DNA of 64,000 bases, from the NCBI GenBank assembly GCA_004352715.1, contig SCFE01000095.1, positions 1,375,696 through 1,439,695 of the forward strand. Direction: 5' to 3'. This document shows, in pieces, positions 21,509 through 32,250 of this stretch. Within the stretch, counting starts at the first letter, position 1, and each line of letters opens with the position of its first letter. Made by a program: the position numbers and the translations under genes. Under the pieces are notes generated by a model. The model saw only the letters and a program-made list of their open reading frames with translations. It was not told the origin of the DNA and did no database searches. The DNA comes from Hofstenia miamia. Lineage: Eukaryota > Xenacoelomorpha > Acoela.

Positions 21509-22800
21509 TCAGGTCTTTGGGTTCAGTGCACTCTCTTCCTCAATGGCTGTTGCATCTTCTTTGATTTTCCTAAATTCAGACAATAAGTTTACATCCCATA
21601 TATCAGGGTCATATATATATTTATCTCTTGCTGCACATCTTGACAGCACTCTTCTCTGTATGTCCTCATTGCTGATATTTGCTTCGAACTCTTCATTAAA
21701 GCCTTTCTCCAGCAGACTATCAAAGTCATTCATATCATATATAACCTCATTATCATTAATATGACTTATTTTAAACTTGGCATCTTCATTTAATATTGAT
21801 TCTTCAATATCTGCTGTTGCCCATTTCAAGTTTTGGAAGTGCAATAATCTGTTGTTATTTAACATATACTCATTATTTGGTAGTACTTGCGTTATTTTAT
21901 ATGGACCTGACCATACTGTTTTTAACTTTTGGACTTGGTTTGTATTGGTTAATTTCATGGGTGTGAATGTGTAAACTGTGTTGCCTAGTTTGTGCGCATG
22001 ACTGTAAATTTTTTTATTGTAGTTACATTGTTGTCTCACATCTGATTTCTTTGTGTTATGACACATTGTCTGATGTATTGCCTTTATCTGATTCCTCAGT
22101 TGATCCACATATTGGTTGTCTAACTTTCCACTATAGGCAAAGAACTGCATTGATAATGGTGTCACTGCCTCCCTTCTAAACATGGGTTTGAATGGTGGTA
22201 TTCCAGTTGTTGAATGTAAAGACATATTATAGAAATACCTGATCATTTCAATTACCTCCCTCCATTTGCGTCCTCCTACTCTTGAGGTTGTGACTCTAAT
22301 CAATTTTATCAAAGTTCTATTCAGTCTCTCCACAACTCCATTTGCTTGTGGGTGATATGCTGTCATTCTTTCACTTATGACTTCCAGTAGGCATGCCATC
22401 TCCTTGAACAGGTTTCTCTCAAATTGTGGCCCCTTATCAGTGATTATCATCTCCATTGGCCTGAACTTCAGGATCCATTCTTTCATTACTATGTTGGCAG
22501 TTGTTTCAGCTGTTGTGTTCCTCATCAGGACTAGCTTCGCATATTTGGTGAAGTTTTCCACAATCACTAAGAGGTACTGGTACCCCTCCTCATCTTTCAA
22601 CAACATTTCCAATTCTATGTGTTTGATCTTGTTTGGTTTTGTCACTATGATTTTTTCTAGCAGTGCCCTCTGTGTCAGAAAATGTTGTTTATTGTGGAGA
22701 AGACATTCCGTACATTTGATGATGATTTCTTCTGTGACCTTTCATATTGCTGTCATGAAAAATCTTGCATTGAACATGCTCTCTGTCTGTGTGATGCCCA
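21509..22800 (-). pseudogene. E2 integrase core and C-terminal tail
   Basis: The frame runs from a CTEC zinc-finger remnant through the catalytic core: VIVENFTKY (the first Asp of DDE reads as Glu here), then IITDKGPQF (second Asp), then AYHPQANGVVERLNRTL (catalytic Glu). A GPY-type region follows (TVWSGPYKI and ITQVLPNNEY), then the tail IYDPDIWDVNLL. The stop at 21509 falls four bases before an ATG in the ORF3 frame. A TGG-to-TGA stop separates the upstream part. It would insert cDNA into host DNA; the first-Asp change and the stop show this copy is dead. Confidence 0.88.
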
Positions 22801-23411
22801 AATGGCCCTTCTTGTGGATTTTCCTCACTAGTTCATGTTTAAAGTATTCTGGTATTGCAATTCTATTGGTTTGTCCTTCCACATATAGGAGTCCATTCTT
22901 GTTCCTTTTACATCTGTACCTCTCATAGTAACTTGTGGTTAACTTTGATAGTTTCACAATTGGTTCTTGTAATTTTCTTATGATTTCACTTAATATCACG
23001 TCATCCTTCTGTTTTTCTACAATTTCAAATTCTGAAATTTCCTCTTTTATTGTGATTGGTAGCACTGTTTGTCCATTCTTGTCAATGTTCTTCTCTGGAA
23101 GTCCTTCATACTCTGTGTGTGGTAGAAATTGGAATTGCTTTTTCTCTCCGTCTTCCTTGGTTGCATCTCTCAGATACTCAGGAAGCACTGTCCAAAAGTC
23201 AGTGTTCATGTGCAGTGTTCCTCTTTGGTGTTCAATTGTGAAGGTGAATTTGTTTAGATATTTGATCCATCTCAAGACTATTACCAATTTATCACCTGAA
23301 AACTTCTTGAGCCATGCCAATCCACTGTTATCATTGTGAACTCTAAATTGTCATCCTATTAGGAAGTGTCTAAACTTTTTTATGCTCTTGATCAATGCCA
23401 ACATCTCCAAT
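22742..23411 (-). pseudogene. E2 RNase H end and integrase zinc-binding region
   Basis: The frame includes AWLKKFSGDKLVIVLRWI and FTIEHQRGTLHMNTD, typical of the end of the Ty3 RNase H domain (the usual N-A-D is changed), and then HELVRKIHKKGHLGITQTE of the integrase HHCC domain. It is repeated with one base difference at 24137-24771, across the artefactual joins. Confidence 0.8.
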
Positions 23412-24771
23412 NGAAGGTTGTGCTGCTTTTCACCAGTTCTTTTGCTTGCCCTTAGTGGTGCAGATCTCCAGTGGGAGGGGCATTGTGTCTTTTGGTCTCT
23501 CTGCCCTTGGGTTGGCCTTGGGGACTACTAGGACGCCTTATCACTCTGCACCTCTGATTAGTTGTGGGATGGTTCTCGTCCCTTCTGTCTTCTGTTGGAC
23601 ATCTGGTTTGAGACTGTCTTTGTATTCTTCTCCACTGGTTTGACGTTGTCATCTCCTCAGGTCTTTGGGTTCAGTGCACTCTCTTCCTCAATGGCTGTTG
23701 CATCTTCTTTGATTTTCCTAAATTCAGACAATAAGTTTACATCCCATATATCAGGGTCATATATATATTTATCTCTTGCTGCACATCTTGACAGCACTCT
23801 TCTCTGTATGTCCTCATTGCTGATATTTGCTTCGAACTCTTCATTAAAGCCTTTCTCCAGCAGACTATCAAAGTCATTCATATCATATATAACCTCATTA
23901 TCATTAATATGACTTATTTTAAACTTGGCATCTTCATTTAATATTGATTCTTCAATATCTGCTGTTGCCCATTTCAAGTTTTGGAAGTGCAATAATCTGT
24001 TGTTATTTAACATATACTCATTATTTGGTAGTACTTGCGTTATTTTATATGGACCTGACCATACTGTTTTTAACTTTTGGACTTGGTTTGTATTGGTTAA
24101 TTTCATGGGTGTGAATGTGTAAACTGTGTTGCCTNGTGCTCTCTGTCTGTGTGATGCCCAAATGGCCCTTCTTGTGGATTTTCCTCACTAGTTCATGTTT
24201 AAAGTATTCTGGTATTGCAATTCTATTGGTTTGTCCTTCCACATATAGGAGTCCATTCTTGTTCCTTTTACATCTGTACCTCTCATAGTAACTTGTGGTT
24301 AACTTTGATAGTTTCACAATTGGTTCTTGTAATTTTCTTATGATTTCACTTAATATCACGTCATCCTTCTGTTTTTCTACAATTTCAAATTCTGAAATTT
24401 CCTCTTTTATTGTGATTGGTAGCACTGCTTGTCCATTCTTGTCAATGTTCTTCTCTGGAAGTCCTTCATACTCTGTGTGTGGTAGAAATTGGAATTGCTT
24501 TTTCTCTCCGTCTTCCTTGGTTGCATCTCTCAGATACTCAGGAAGCACTGTCCAAAAGTCAGTGTTCATGTGCAGTGTTCCTCTTTGGTGTTCAATTGTG
24601 AAGGTGAATTTGTTTAGATATTTGATCCATCTCAAGACTATTACCAATTTATCACCTGAAAACTTCTTGAGCCATGCCAATCCACTGTTATCATTGTGAA
24701 CTCTAAATTGTCATCCTATTAGGAAGTGTCTAAACTTTTTTATGCTCTTGATCAATGCCAACATCTCCAAT
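23412..24771. repeat. Duplicated contig ends within E2 pol, joined by single Ns
   Basis: Bases 23413-24134 repeat 21265-21986, and 24137-24771 repeat 22777-23411; the joins are single Ns at 23412 and 24135. One mismatch is evident (23064-region 'actgtttg' against 'actgcttg'). Reading from 23411 straight to 24772 gives a continuous pol, so this block is best treated as an assembly duplication. Confidence 0.85.
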
Positions 24772-25145
24772 TTTGTTGACACATAATTCTCTTTGCTTGG
24801 TTTCAACTTGCAACTAAAGAATTTTATGGGTAATTCCTTGCCATCTTTTATTTGTCCCAGTGTTGCTCCAATCACTACCTTGATGGCATCACAGTCCAGT
24901 ATAAATGTTTCATTGTAATTAGGCGTAATTAGTGATGGCAATTTTGCTAGCTTCTCTTTTATCTTGTCAAGCTCCTCCTGCTCCTGCCATGGCCATATAA
25001 ATGGTACTGATTTTCCCATCAGCCGCGTCATCTTGGCAGTCTTCCCTGCAATGTTGAGGATAAAGAAGCCTATTATTCTCTGGATGTCCTTCTTGTTGTT
25101 TGGTTTCTCTATTTTCCTGATCATATCTCTTGCATTATCCTTCAT
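24711..25145 (-). pseudogene. E2 RT thumb/connection and RNase H start
   Basis: KKDIQRIIGFF, then FIWPWQEQEELDKIKEKL, then SLITPNYNETFILDCDA and IGATLGQ, ending with LEMLALIKSIKKFRHFL. This is the usual order for Ty3/gypsy: end of RT, connection, and the first catalytic Asp of RNase H (ILDCDA). Removal of the duplicated block joins it to the RNase H end at 23411. Confidence 0.88.
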
Positions 25146-25830
25146 GCATATTCGCCCTTTTTCAATGACTTGTCCTAAGAATATGATTTTTTCCTTTAAG
25201 ATGTTGCACTTGTTTCCATTGATTCTCAGGCCAGCTTTTTGGAGGATTGATAATGTTTATTCCAGTTTCTGCAGGTGTTCATCAATTATGTCACTCATCA
25301 TGATGATGTCATCAATATATGCATTCACTATGTCCTCCATCTTGTGTTTCTTATTTTTCAAAACTTTTGTTATGTATCTTTGAAATGCCATATATATCCA
25401 TTCTTATAGGCTGTAGGGAGTTATGAATGCTGGTTTTTCTATGTCTTCTTCTTCAATTCTCACCTGCCAATATGCTTTGCATAAGTATATTGAGTTGAAG
25501 TACTTATGTTTGCTCACTTCATATAGCATGTCCTCTATCCTTGGCAGTTGATATGAATCTTTTTTTGTTACCTCATTCAACTTCTGGAAGTCCATGCATA
25601 ACCTGTGTTTGTCTCCCTGTTTCATGAATACTGTAGGTGCAGCATATGGGCTTTCACTGGGTCGTATTATTTTGTTATCAATCAATTCATTGAGTATCCT
25701 GTTGTATTTGTCCTTCATCTGTTCTGGCACTCACCTTACTGGCAGTTTTATTGGTTTGTTTGTTGTTGTAATGATCTTCTGTGTTTTGCCAATTGCTTGT
25801 CCCACACTTATTTCTCCGTAGTTAAATATT
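25146..25830 (-). pseudogene. E2 reverse transcriptase
   Basis: The palm and fingers are clear: LNELIDNKIIRPSESPYAAP, then RLCMDFQKLNEVT (catalytic Asp region), then YQLPRIEDML, AYWQVRIEE, and the catalytic box AYIDDIIMM with TATATTGATGAC at 25318-25329. A stop and an internal deletion near 25400 remove the usual G-x-x-N-A-P segment between PYSL and FQRYI. RT copies element RNA into cDNA in the virus-like particle. This copy is inactive. Confidence 0.9.
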
Positions 25831-25939
25831 CATTTATTTTTTTCTAGCACCTCTCAAAATTGCTGTAATTGTGCTGTGCTCAGGTGTTGGTATTCCTCTT
25901 CAGCCAATTCGGGTATTTTGTACTGATCTTTTTCTTTGG

Positions 25940-26110
25940 CTTTTGTCCCTGTGCCCTCAAGTTGGCCATTGCTACATTGATGGTTTTTGTCCACTCGCCC
26001 TCAAGTTGGCAGTGGGGAGTACTTGTAACATTGATGATTTTTGTCCATTTGCCCTCAATTCGGCAGTGTGGAGTACCTCCTGTTTTTGTTTGTAAGTCCC
26101 TGAGTCAACC
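25940..26110 (-). repeat. 54-bp tandem repeat in the protease-RT linker
   Basis: Two full units on the minus strand share the codons for T-P-H-C-(R/Q)-(I/L)-E-G-(K/E)-W-T-K, followed by a shortened third unit. Each contains the element's short motif (plus strand GCCCTCAAGTTGGC at 25953 and 25997, GCCCTCAATTCGGC at 26051; a weak one near 26095). The third unit has slipped frame relative to the first two. The extension lies between protease and RT. Confidence 0.7.
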
Positions 26111-26234
26111 ATACAAACTACTCTGCTCATTGATGTCTTCCATTGCTCTCCAAATAGCATTGATACTAGATCTGACATACTGTCCAAATAATTGTACATT
26201 TGTTTTCTTCATGGTGATGTTCTGATTCATTGCA

Positions 26235-26860
26235 TTAAGTATTGGGACTTTTCCTCTGCTGTTTTTTTGCACATACACCTGACAGCATTGACACTCTCTT
26301 CAAATTAATTCCTTTGTTGTTGTAAATCATTATATCTGCTGTTATCATATCTTCTGTTTTCACTCCATGCATGCTCCATTGATACAGTTGCAATTTTATA
26401 TCTTCTTCCAATTCGAAGACTATCGTTGATGGCTTTCCTTCTTGTTCTTTGATTTCAATTTCCTCTTCCCGTACCTTGATTGTTCTGTCAGCATAATTTA
26501 TTACACATCCATTTTTTGTCAGGAAATTGTCACCTAATATTACCTCATAGGGCAGTAAATTGTTGTGGGTATCTATTACCACTAGTGTTTGCTCAAAGGT
26601 TGTGTTTGCTATTCTAATCTGTACTGCTTCAATCTTACCTTTCATATCTATGTACTCTCTGGATGCATTAATTAGTCTTTTGTTCAAACACTGTAAGTCA
26701 TCTCATTTAAATCCCAGTTTTGTTATGCACTCATCTGTTATTATTGATGTTGGTGCTCCCATATCAATCTTTGCTTTTGTTAAAATCCCATTTATTGTTA
26801 TCATTATTGTATTAATGTTATCCAAATTTGTCATAATCATTATCAGTTCTCAGCTTTTCT
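26235..26860 (-). pseudogene. E2 aspartic protease
   Basis: The active-site loop reads KIDMGAPTSII (DMG where DTG is usual), followed by RLINASREYIDMKG and the second hallmark EVILGDNFLTKNGCVI. This retropepsin would mature Gag and Pol in the particle. E3 has NMGAATSII and E7 has the canonical IDTGALVSII. It follows gag and precedes the linker with the 54-bp repeats. Confidence 0.85.
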
Positions 26861-26879
26861 GAGTCAGCACTCTGACTAG

Positions 26880-28589
26880 TTTTCTGATTCTTCCTCTGTT
26901 TGGGGATCCTCTAAAAATTCTTATTCAGATTTGATTATGTCCTCATTGTAGTAATACACTTCTTCCTCTCTGATAATGTTGATTTGTTTTCTGCACTCAT
27001 TTTTCCTTTGCCCCTTCTATCCACAAGCATAGCATTTTATGTCTCTTTCTCTTACCTTTTTGTATTTCCCATCCTTGTTTTTTATGTTGATGAATTTTTC
27101 TGCTTTTTTCTCTTTGTATGCCTTGGTGTTCCCTGTCTGCATTTTGTAGTTATTTCTCCATTCTGTTGGCTTTTCCTTATTCCATATCACTTTTTTAGAT
27201 GTGAGCATTATTCTCTATTGTTGCCTGTATGTCTATGGCTTTCCTGATCATCTTTTCCAGCTTGTCATCTACATTGCACTTGATTTCAAATTGCATACAG
27301 ATGTTCTCTGGCATGCATTTGCAGATATCAGAAAAAAGTCATACTTGGAATATGTGCTTTCCCTTGAACTGAGTGTCAATAATCGTTGGATATAATTTCA
27401 GATGACATCTGTCTTCCACATTTTTGTAGAATTTAGTATAGTTCAATATTGGTTTTTGAAGCTTTCATTTTCATAATAGTCTATGAAGTCTCTGATCAAT
27501 AGTTTGTAGTTTTGTTTTGTGTCCACATCAAGGAGTAAGTAGTGTTGAGAGGCTGCCCTGTTAAGTATAGTGGGAACCTTGCAGCTGCTGCCCTTTGGTT
27601 CACCTTCCTCTCTGCCATCGTAAACTTGAACATTTGCAGCCATTCCAAAAATGTTGGGTTGTAGCTGTCCACTTTCCCATTAAATTTAGGCAGAGTTGCT
27701 TTACATGGTATTGTATCATCATGACTATTTTCTTGCAGCATTGAGTTCTCATAAATCAGTTTCTTTTGTTTAGTCATTTGTTCACTAACTTTGAGTTGAC
27801 TTGTCACTGCTCTCATTATCTCATTGATAATTTTTCTTTTCTCTACTTCCACCTCTTCCTCCATTTCTCTGAAGTGTTTTTTAAAATTCGTCAGTGATGC
27901 TCATAAGCTCCTTTCCTCTCCCTGTTCAATTGTTATTTCATACATTGCTGTCACTTTCAGATTTTCTCCTTTGTTTTCTTGTAGTTTTTTCAATTTCCAT
28001 CTCAGATCCTCTATCTCTCTTCTGATTTTTGTGATCTTCATCTCTGTCTAACTTAAATTATCATTTTGGTTATCCAAATGGTTGTCCATTTCAATCTTCA
28101 GTTTGCTTAGTGTGTTCTCATTCTCTTGTTCCAGTGTCAACATTCTTTCCATTAATTGTTGTATCTTGGCTGTCAATATTGTTTCCATTTCATTTGTTTG
28201 GCATAGGATGTTTAGAACTTCATTGGATCCTGTTTCTGGGGACATGTGTAGGGTTTCCAGCTCGATGGGGGATACATCTATCTCTGAATGTGCTCTCCTT
28301 GGGGTGGGGGTTGTTCTGTTTGTGCCTTTCTTGGTGCTACCTTATTTTCCTCATGTGTTTAGCATCTTTAATTAGAAGTAGTAGTGGCTGGTAGATAAGT
28401 GTGACTCATTGTTTTTCCCCTGCTTTACATTAGGTATATTTGTAGTTGTTGCTTCATTGCTGGCTGTACATTACATCTGCTTCTTGCATGTCTTCTGCTA
28501 TTTGATTGCTCTGATTCTCTGTTGACTTTAAGTTCTGAGTTTGGATGTTGAACTTATTGTTCTTCTTCTTTTGTTCTTTATCTGTCATG
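26880..28589 (-). pseudogene. E2 gag
   Basis: From the 5' end: a start codon inside the PBS (MTDKEQKKKNN), a Thr/Ser/Pro-rich stretch, a coiled coil (METILTAKIQQLMERM, LEQENENTLSKLKIEM), then the capsid-type sequence LPKFNGKVDSYNPTFLEW and MAERKVNQRAAAARFPLYL, then the zinc knuckle CYACG..KGQRKNEC. In this copy the knuckle has a stop and Gln in place of His. Gag packages the RNA and forms the particle. Stops and frameshifts break it into pieces (28048-28245, 27496-27864, 27017-27208). Confidence 0.85.
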
Positions 28590-28596
28590 GTCGCCA
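28582..28596 (-). promoter_or_regulatory. Primer-binding site of E2
   Basis: Directly after the 5' LTR the minus strand reads TGGCGACCATGACAG, with no spacer. It starts with TGG, the complement of tRNA CCA. It closely resembles the tRNA-Arg PBS that I recall for the mdg1/412 group; that assignment is from memory. The ATG within it opens a reading frame shared with E4. Confidence 0.75.
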
Positions 28597-29754
28597 TGTA
28601 CCATCCACTACCAAGTGTTGATGTAGGTTAAATGATTCTTTTAAACTATTGTTTCATGTCACCCACAGGTAGGGAAGTACTCATGTTAGCTATTTATTGT
28701 ATATATTTCTGCTATCTTTCTTTAGCTGAAATAACTGAATACTATTTAGGTACTCCATCATCATAGCTCTGCTCTGTGAGTGGTTTAACTGTGGCCTCTG
28801 GCCAACTCTGATCTCTGCATCATTTTGTGTGGTTTTCCATTTCCATAGCCAATCTAGGTGGCTTCAAACCTCAGCTCAACAAAGTTCTTATGTGTTCCCT
28901 ATCCTAATTCAGTGTAGTTCTCAATACAAATTGTAACTGACTTAAACTCATTTTGTACCATGTATTTAGTTCACTTCACAAACTTGCAATGTCACTAGCT
29001 GCTTAATAATTATTACTTTAGCCATTACTGAAAACTATTGGCTTTAATTAAGTTAATATAATTAAGTTACTTAATAACTTGCAGCTTCCTACCTTACATT
29101 TAAATAACATAATACATGCTCAGTTGATTTATTGATTGATTATAGGTCACCAAAGTCTATCACATAAAATATGTATAACCTATGTTAGGCTATCCAGCTC
29201 TTTCTTGCCAATGTTGATCATTGATTACATGTAAATGATTGATTTGATAGCTAGCTAAACAGAGAAAAACTCCTAGTTGTACACCTAACATAAATGCAGG
29301 TTCATGGTTTGGATCAAGGACCCTCAAGTCACTCCTGATATGTTCCCAAACCACTACTATTGCATTTACCATTTAGCTTGACATTATGTATAAATAATCA
29401 AACTGATATAAAATCTAAGAATAAGATTTTTGAAGAATTTACTTCAACAAATTCCAAACTGATTTACACTCTATTTATAGTTAACTTTGAAAAAGTACCT
29501 GTCATTTGAAATTCAAATTTAATTCATCTGCCAAAATAGCTAAAAATAATGGAAGCAAATTCGCCCCCTTTGTTTTGTCAAATTTGATGACAAGTACTAA
29601 TTTGCTATATTATTACTTAGTTGCATTTTACAAAGATAATTCTGATAATTGAAATTAAATTGTTTTTCTAAATAATCATAATTTGATCTTAGTTTTGACT
29701 AATCATTTGTTCTTCTTTCTTCATTAGCAGCATTATGCTTTGGATTATTGTACA
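28597..29754 (-). mobile_element. 5' LTR of E2, 1158 bp
   Basis: It runs TGTACCATCC to GGATTATTGTACA, matching the 3' LTR over its length with scattered differences. The minus strand has TATAAATA at 29472-29479, a likely promoter for the element RNA. Its outer edge abuts the mosaic at 29755. Confidence 0.9.
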
Positions 29755-29937
29755 CTTGGTTCCACAAGATTGTGGATTGCCATTAGGATGGGCAAACAAG
29801 CAGCAGCTTTCAACTCTAAGCAGACTGGAGTTGTGATGATCATTAACTTAGTTGGGTCAATTCTGACCTTCAAAGTAGAGCTATTTAATACAAAGATGTA
29901 AGTCTTGCATTTGAGATATGACAGAGATTTGGATTAT
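29755..29937 (-). pseudogene. Ty3 pol linker fragment (protease-RT spacer)
   Basis: The minus frame is open across LNSSTLKVRIDPTKLMI and ELKAAACLPILMAI, ending at a TAA that is inside the LTR start. The same sequence occurs on the plus strand at 32085-32250, and its beginning at 31307-31391 follows the protease there, so it belongs to the element at 30373-31392. Confidence 0.6.
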
Positions 29938-30007
29938 GCTACAATACATATACATCATTCATGCTAAATTTTTTGTTCATATTGTCATAATGATTTACTA
30001 TGTTGAT

Positions 30008-30370
30008 CTCAAGGTTCCCTATGTAGGTTTCAAGATTTCATATGTTGATAAAATGTACCAACCAGATAACTAGTACTTTTTGCCAACATCAGGTACCAGA
30101 AAATTGATATAGATAGGCATAATATCAGTAAAACAAAACTTTTTGACTAACTGTATTAAAAAATAGAATGAAAGTCACATGAAGATAAAAAAAGCAAACT
30201 GGATGATTAAATTTATATAGAATGCCATCCAAATAATTATCAAAATATATTATCTGTGCATTCATCCTAAATTGTAACTTAATAATCAATTATGTTTTGA
30301 AACAAATTTGGGGTTGGTTGGTACTTTTTATTGAAATATGAAATATTGAAACCAACACAGTTGCCTTGAG
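30008..30370. repeat. Foldback repeat, 363 bp with 55-bp inverted arms
   Basis: The left arm starts CTCAAGGTTCCC and contains AAGATTTCATATGTTGATAA; the right arm ends ATGAAATATTGAAACC then CCTTGAG. The arms pair over about 55 bp with some mismatches. No target duplication is evident. A mirrored copy lies near 31635-31997 and a single arm at 16230. Confidence 0.55.
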
Positions 30371-30372
30371 CT

Positions 30373-31392
30373 AAAGTGTGAACCTGATTATTCAAAAAGC
30401 CATTAGCATTGTCTACATGCTTCATAACACCACTTGCATCAACAAAGATGCTGGAGAGCTTAAAACAGGTTCCTCAACTCAGAAATCTCTTGCTCCTTCA
30501 AGCACTACTGCTATCAAGCAAAAGAGAGAACTTTATCAAACTCATTGTTTCTGCTGTGGTCAAAAGGGCCACACCAAGCCTTAATGCCATGCTGTAATTA
30601 GCTTAGTTGCCAATGGTGATGTCTTTGTCATCAAAAAGCCTGAGACTGAAGAATGTTCTCCTGATCTGCCTGTTAGTTCTGTTGATCTGTCAAACTTGTT
30701 GGATCACTGCCTTCTATAAAATGTGTGCACAACATTCTGGTTATTACCTCATTACTGCATATTAATGTCATCCCTGTGGATATAAATGGAAGTCTGGTTA
30801 ACATTACTATCAATACTGGGGCCTCAGCCTCCATTATCAGCCACACTTGTTGTTCCAAACTTTGTTTATCAAGGGAGAGACTTGTTCTGTCCACTGCATG
30901 CCTGTTGGATGCTTCCAGGAATTCACTATCTATAAAGGGTTGTGTCCTGAATTTCGAAGTTTGTATTTGTCAGGAACTGTTCTCCATGGATTTGATTGTC
31001 ATTGACACCTGTGACCAGCTGCTGCTGTACAAAATAATCATGGGCAACAACTTCCTTGAACAGAACTCCTGCATTAACAATTACAGAAGCAAAATAATCT
31101 CTATCTGTGAAAGTGAGCACAGGCAGGAACTTACCACCATTCCTGAACAGGAAATATTGCTAAAGTTTTTTTGGAGCCAGTAATTGTCAAGCCTCAACAC
31201 TGGCAATGTGTAGCAGTCACTATGGACTCCCAGTATATAGGCAATGTCATGGTCTCTGGGCATAAAGGGAAGTGCTTCACTGGAGTTAACTTCTCCCCAG
31301 ATCTCTGTCATATCTCAAATGCAAGACTTACATCTTTGTATTAAATAGCTCTACTTTGAAGGTCAGAATTGACCCAACTAAGTTAATGATCN
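30373..31392 (+). pseudogene. Ty3-like gag zinc knuckle and protease fragment
   Basis: A gag end carries the knuckle CFCCGQKGHTKPxC (30547-30588), where x is a TAA stop. After a break comes a protease frame (30725-31183) with ITINTGASASIIS (NTG instead of DTG) and KIIMGNNFLEQNSCINN. A spacer follows with HWQCVAVTM and GVNFSPDL. The sequence is distinct from E2, so it is another Ty3 subfamily. It ends at the single-n join at 31392. Confidence 0.75.
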
Positions 31393-32170
31393 TGGCAACT
31401 AAGCTAATTACAGCATGGCATTAAGGCTTGGTGTGGCCCTTTTGACCACAGCAGAAACAATGAGTTTGATAAAGTTCTCTCTTTTGCTTGATAGCAGTAG
31501 TGCTTGAAGGAGCAAGAGATTTCTGAGTTGAGGAACCTGTTTTAAGCTCTCCAGCATCTTTGTTGATGCAAGTGGTGTTATGAAGCATGTAGACAATGCT
31601 AATGGCTTTTTGAATAATCAGGTTCACACTTTAGCTCAAGGCAACTGTGTTGGTTTCAATATTTCATATTTCAATAAAAAGTACCAACCAACCCCAAATT
31701 TGTTTCAAAACATAATTGATTATTAAGTTACAATTTAGGATGAATGCACAGATAATATATTTTGATAATTATTTGGATGGCATTCTATATAAATTTAATC
31801 ATCCAGTTTGCTTTTTTTATCTTCATGTGACTTTCATTCTATTTTTTAATACAGTTAGTCAAAAAGTTTTGTTTTACTGATATTATGCCTATCTATATCA
31901 ATTTTCTGGTACCTGATGTTGGCAAAAAGTACTAGTTATCTGGTTGGTACATTTTATCAACATATGAAATCTTGAAACCTACATAGGGAACCTTGAGATC
32001 AACATAGTAAATCATTATGACAATATGAACAAAAAATTTAGCATGAATGATGTATATGTATTGTAGCATAATCCAAATCTCTGTCATATCTCAAATGCAA
32101 GACTTACATCTTTGTATTAAATAGCTCTACTTTGAAGGTCAGAATTGACCCAACTAAGTTAATGATCATC
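31393..32170. repeat. Inverted copy of 29835-30612, started at a single-n join
   Basis: From the n at 31392 the sequence is the reverse complement of 30612 leftwards, including the gag knuckle frame (31408-31627 minus) and the foldback element. The last part (32085-32170) also repeats 31307-31391 directly. This pattern suggests a mis-joined contig rather than a genomic inversion. Confidence 0.7.
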
Positions 32171-32250
32171 ACAACTCCAGTCTACTTAGAGTTGAAAGCT
32201 GCTGCTTGTTTGCCCATCCTAATGGCAATCCACAATCTTGTGGAACCAAG
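32171..32250 (+). pseudogene. End of Ty3 pol linker fragment
   Basis: The open frame begun at 32085 continues through YLELKAAACLP and ends at the E3 LTR boundary. It mirrors 29755-29837. Confidence 0.55.

Noticed and set aside
22377-22928. 183-codon plus-strand ORF with hydrophobic stretches, superficially a membrane protein
   Set aside because: It is antisense to the E2 integrase region; the minus strand has catalytic motifs and the plus frame is a by-product of Lys/Glu-rich codons read backwards. The same applies to 21414-21764, 18884-19219 and 28082-28375.
16518-29760. Target-site duplication around E2
   Set aside because: The bases outside the LTRs (gatac on the left, cttgg on the right) do not match.
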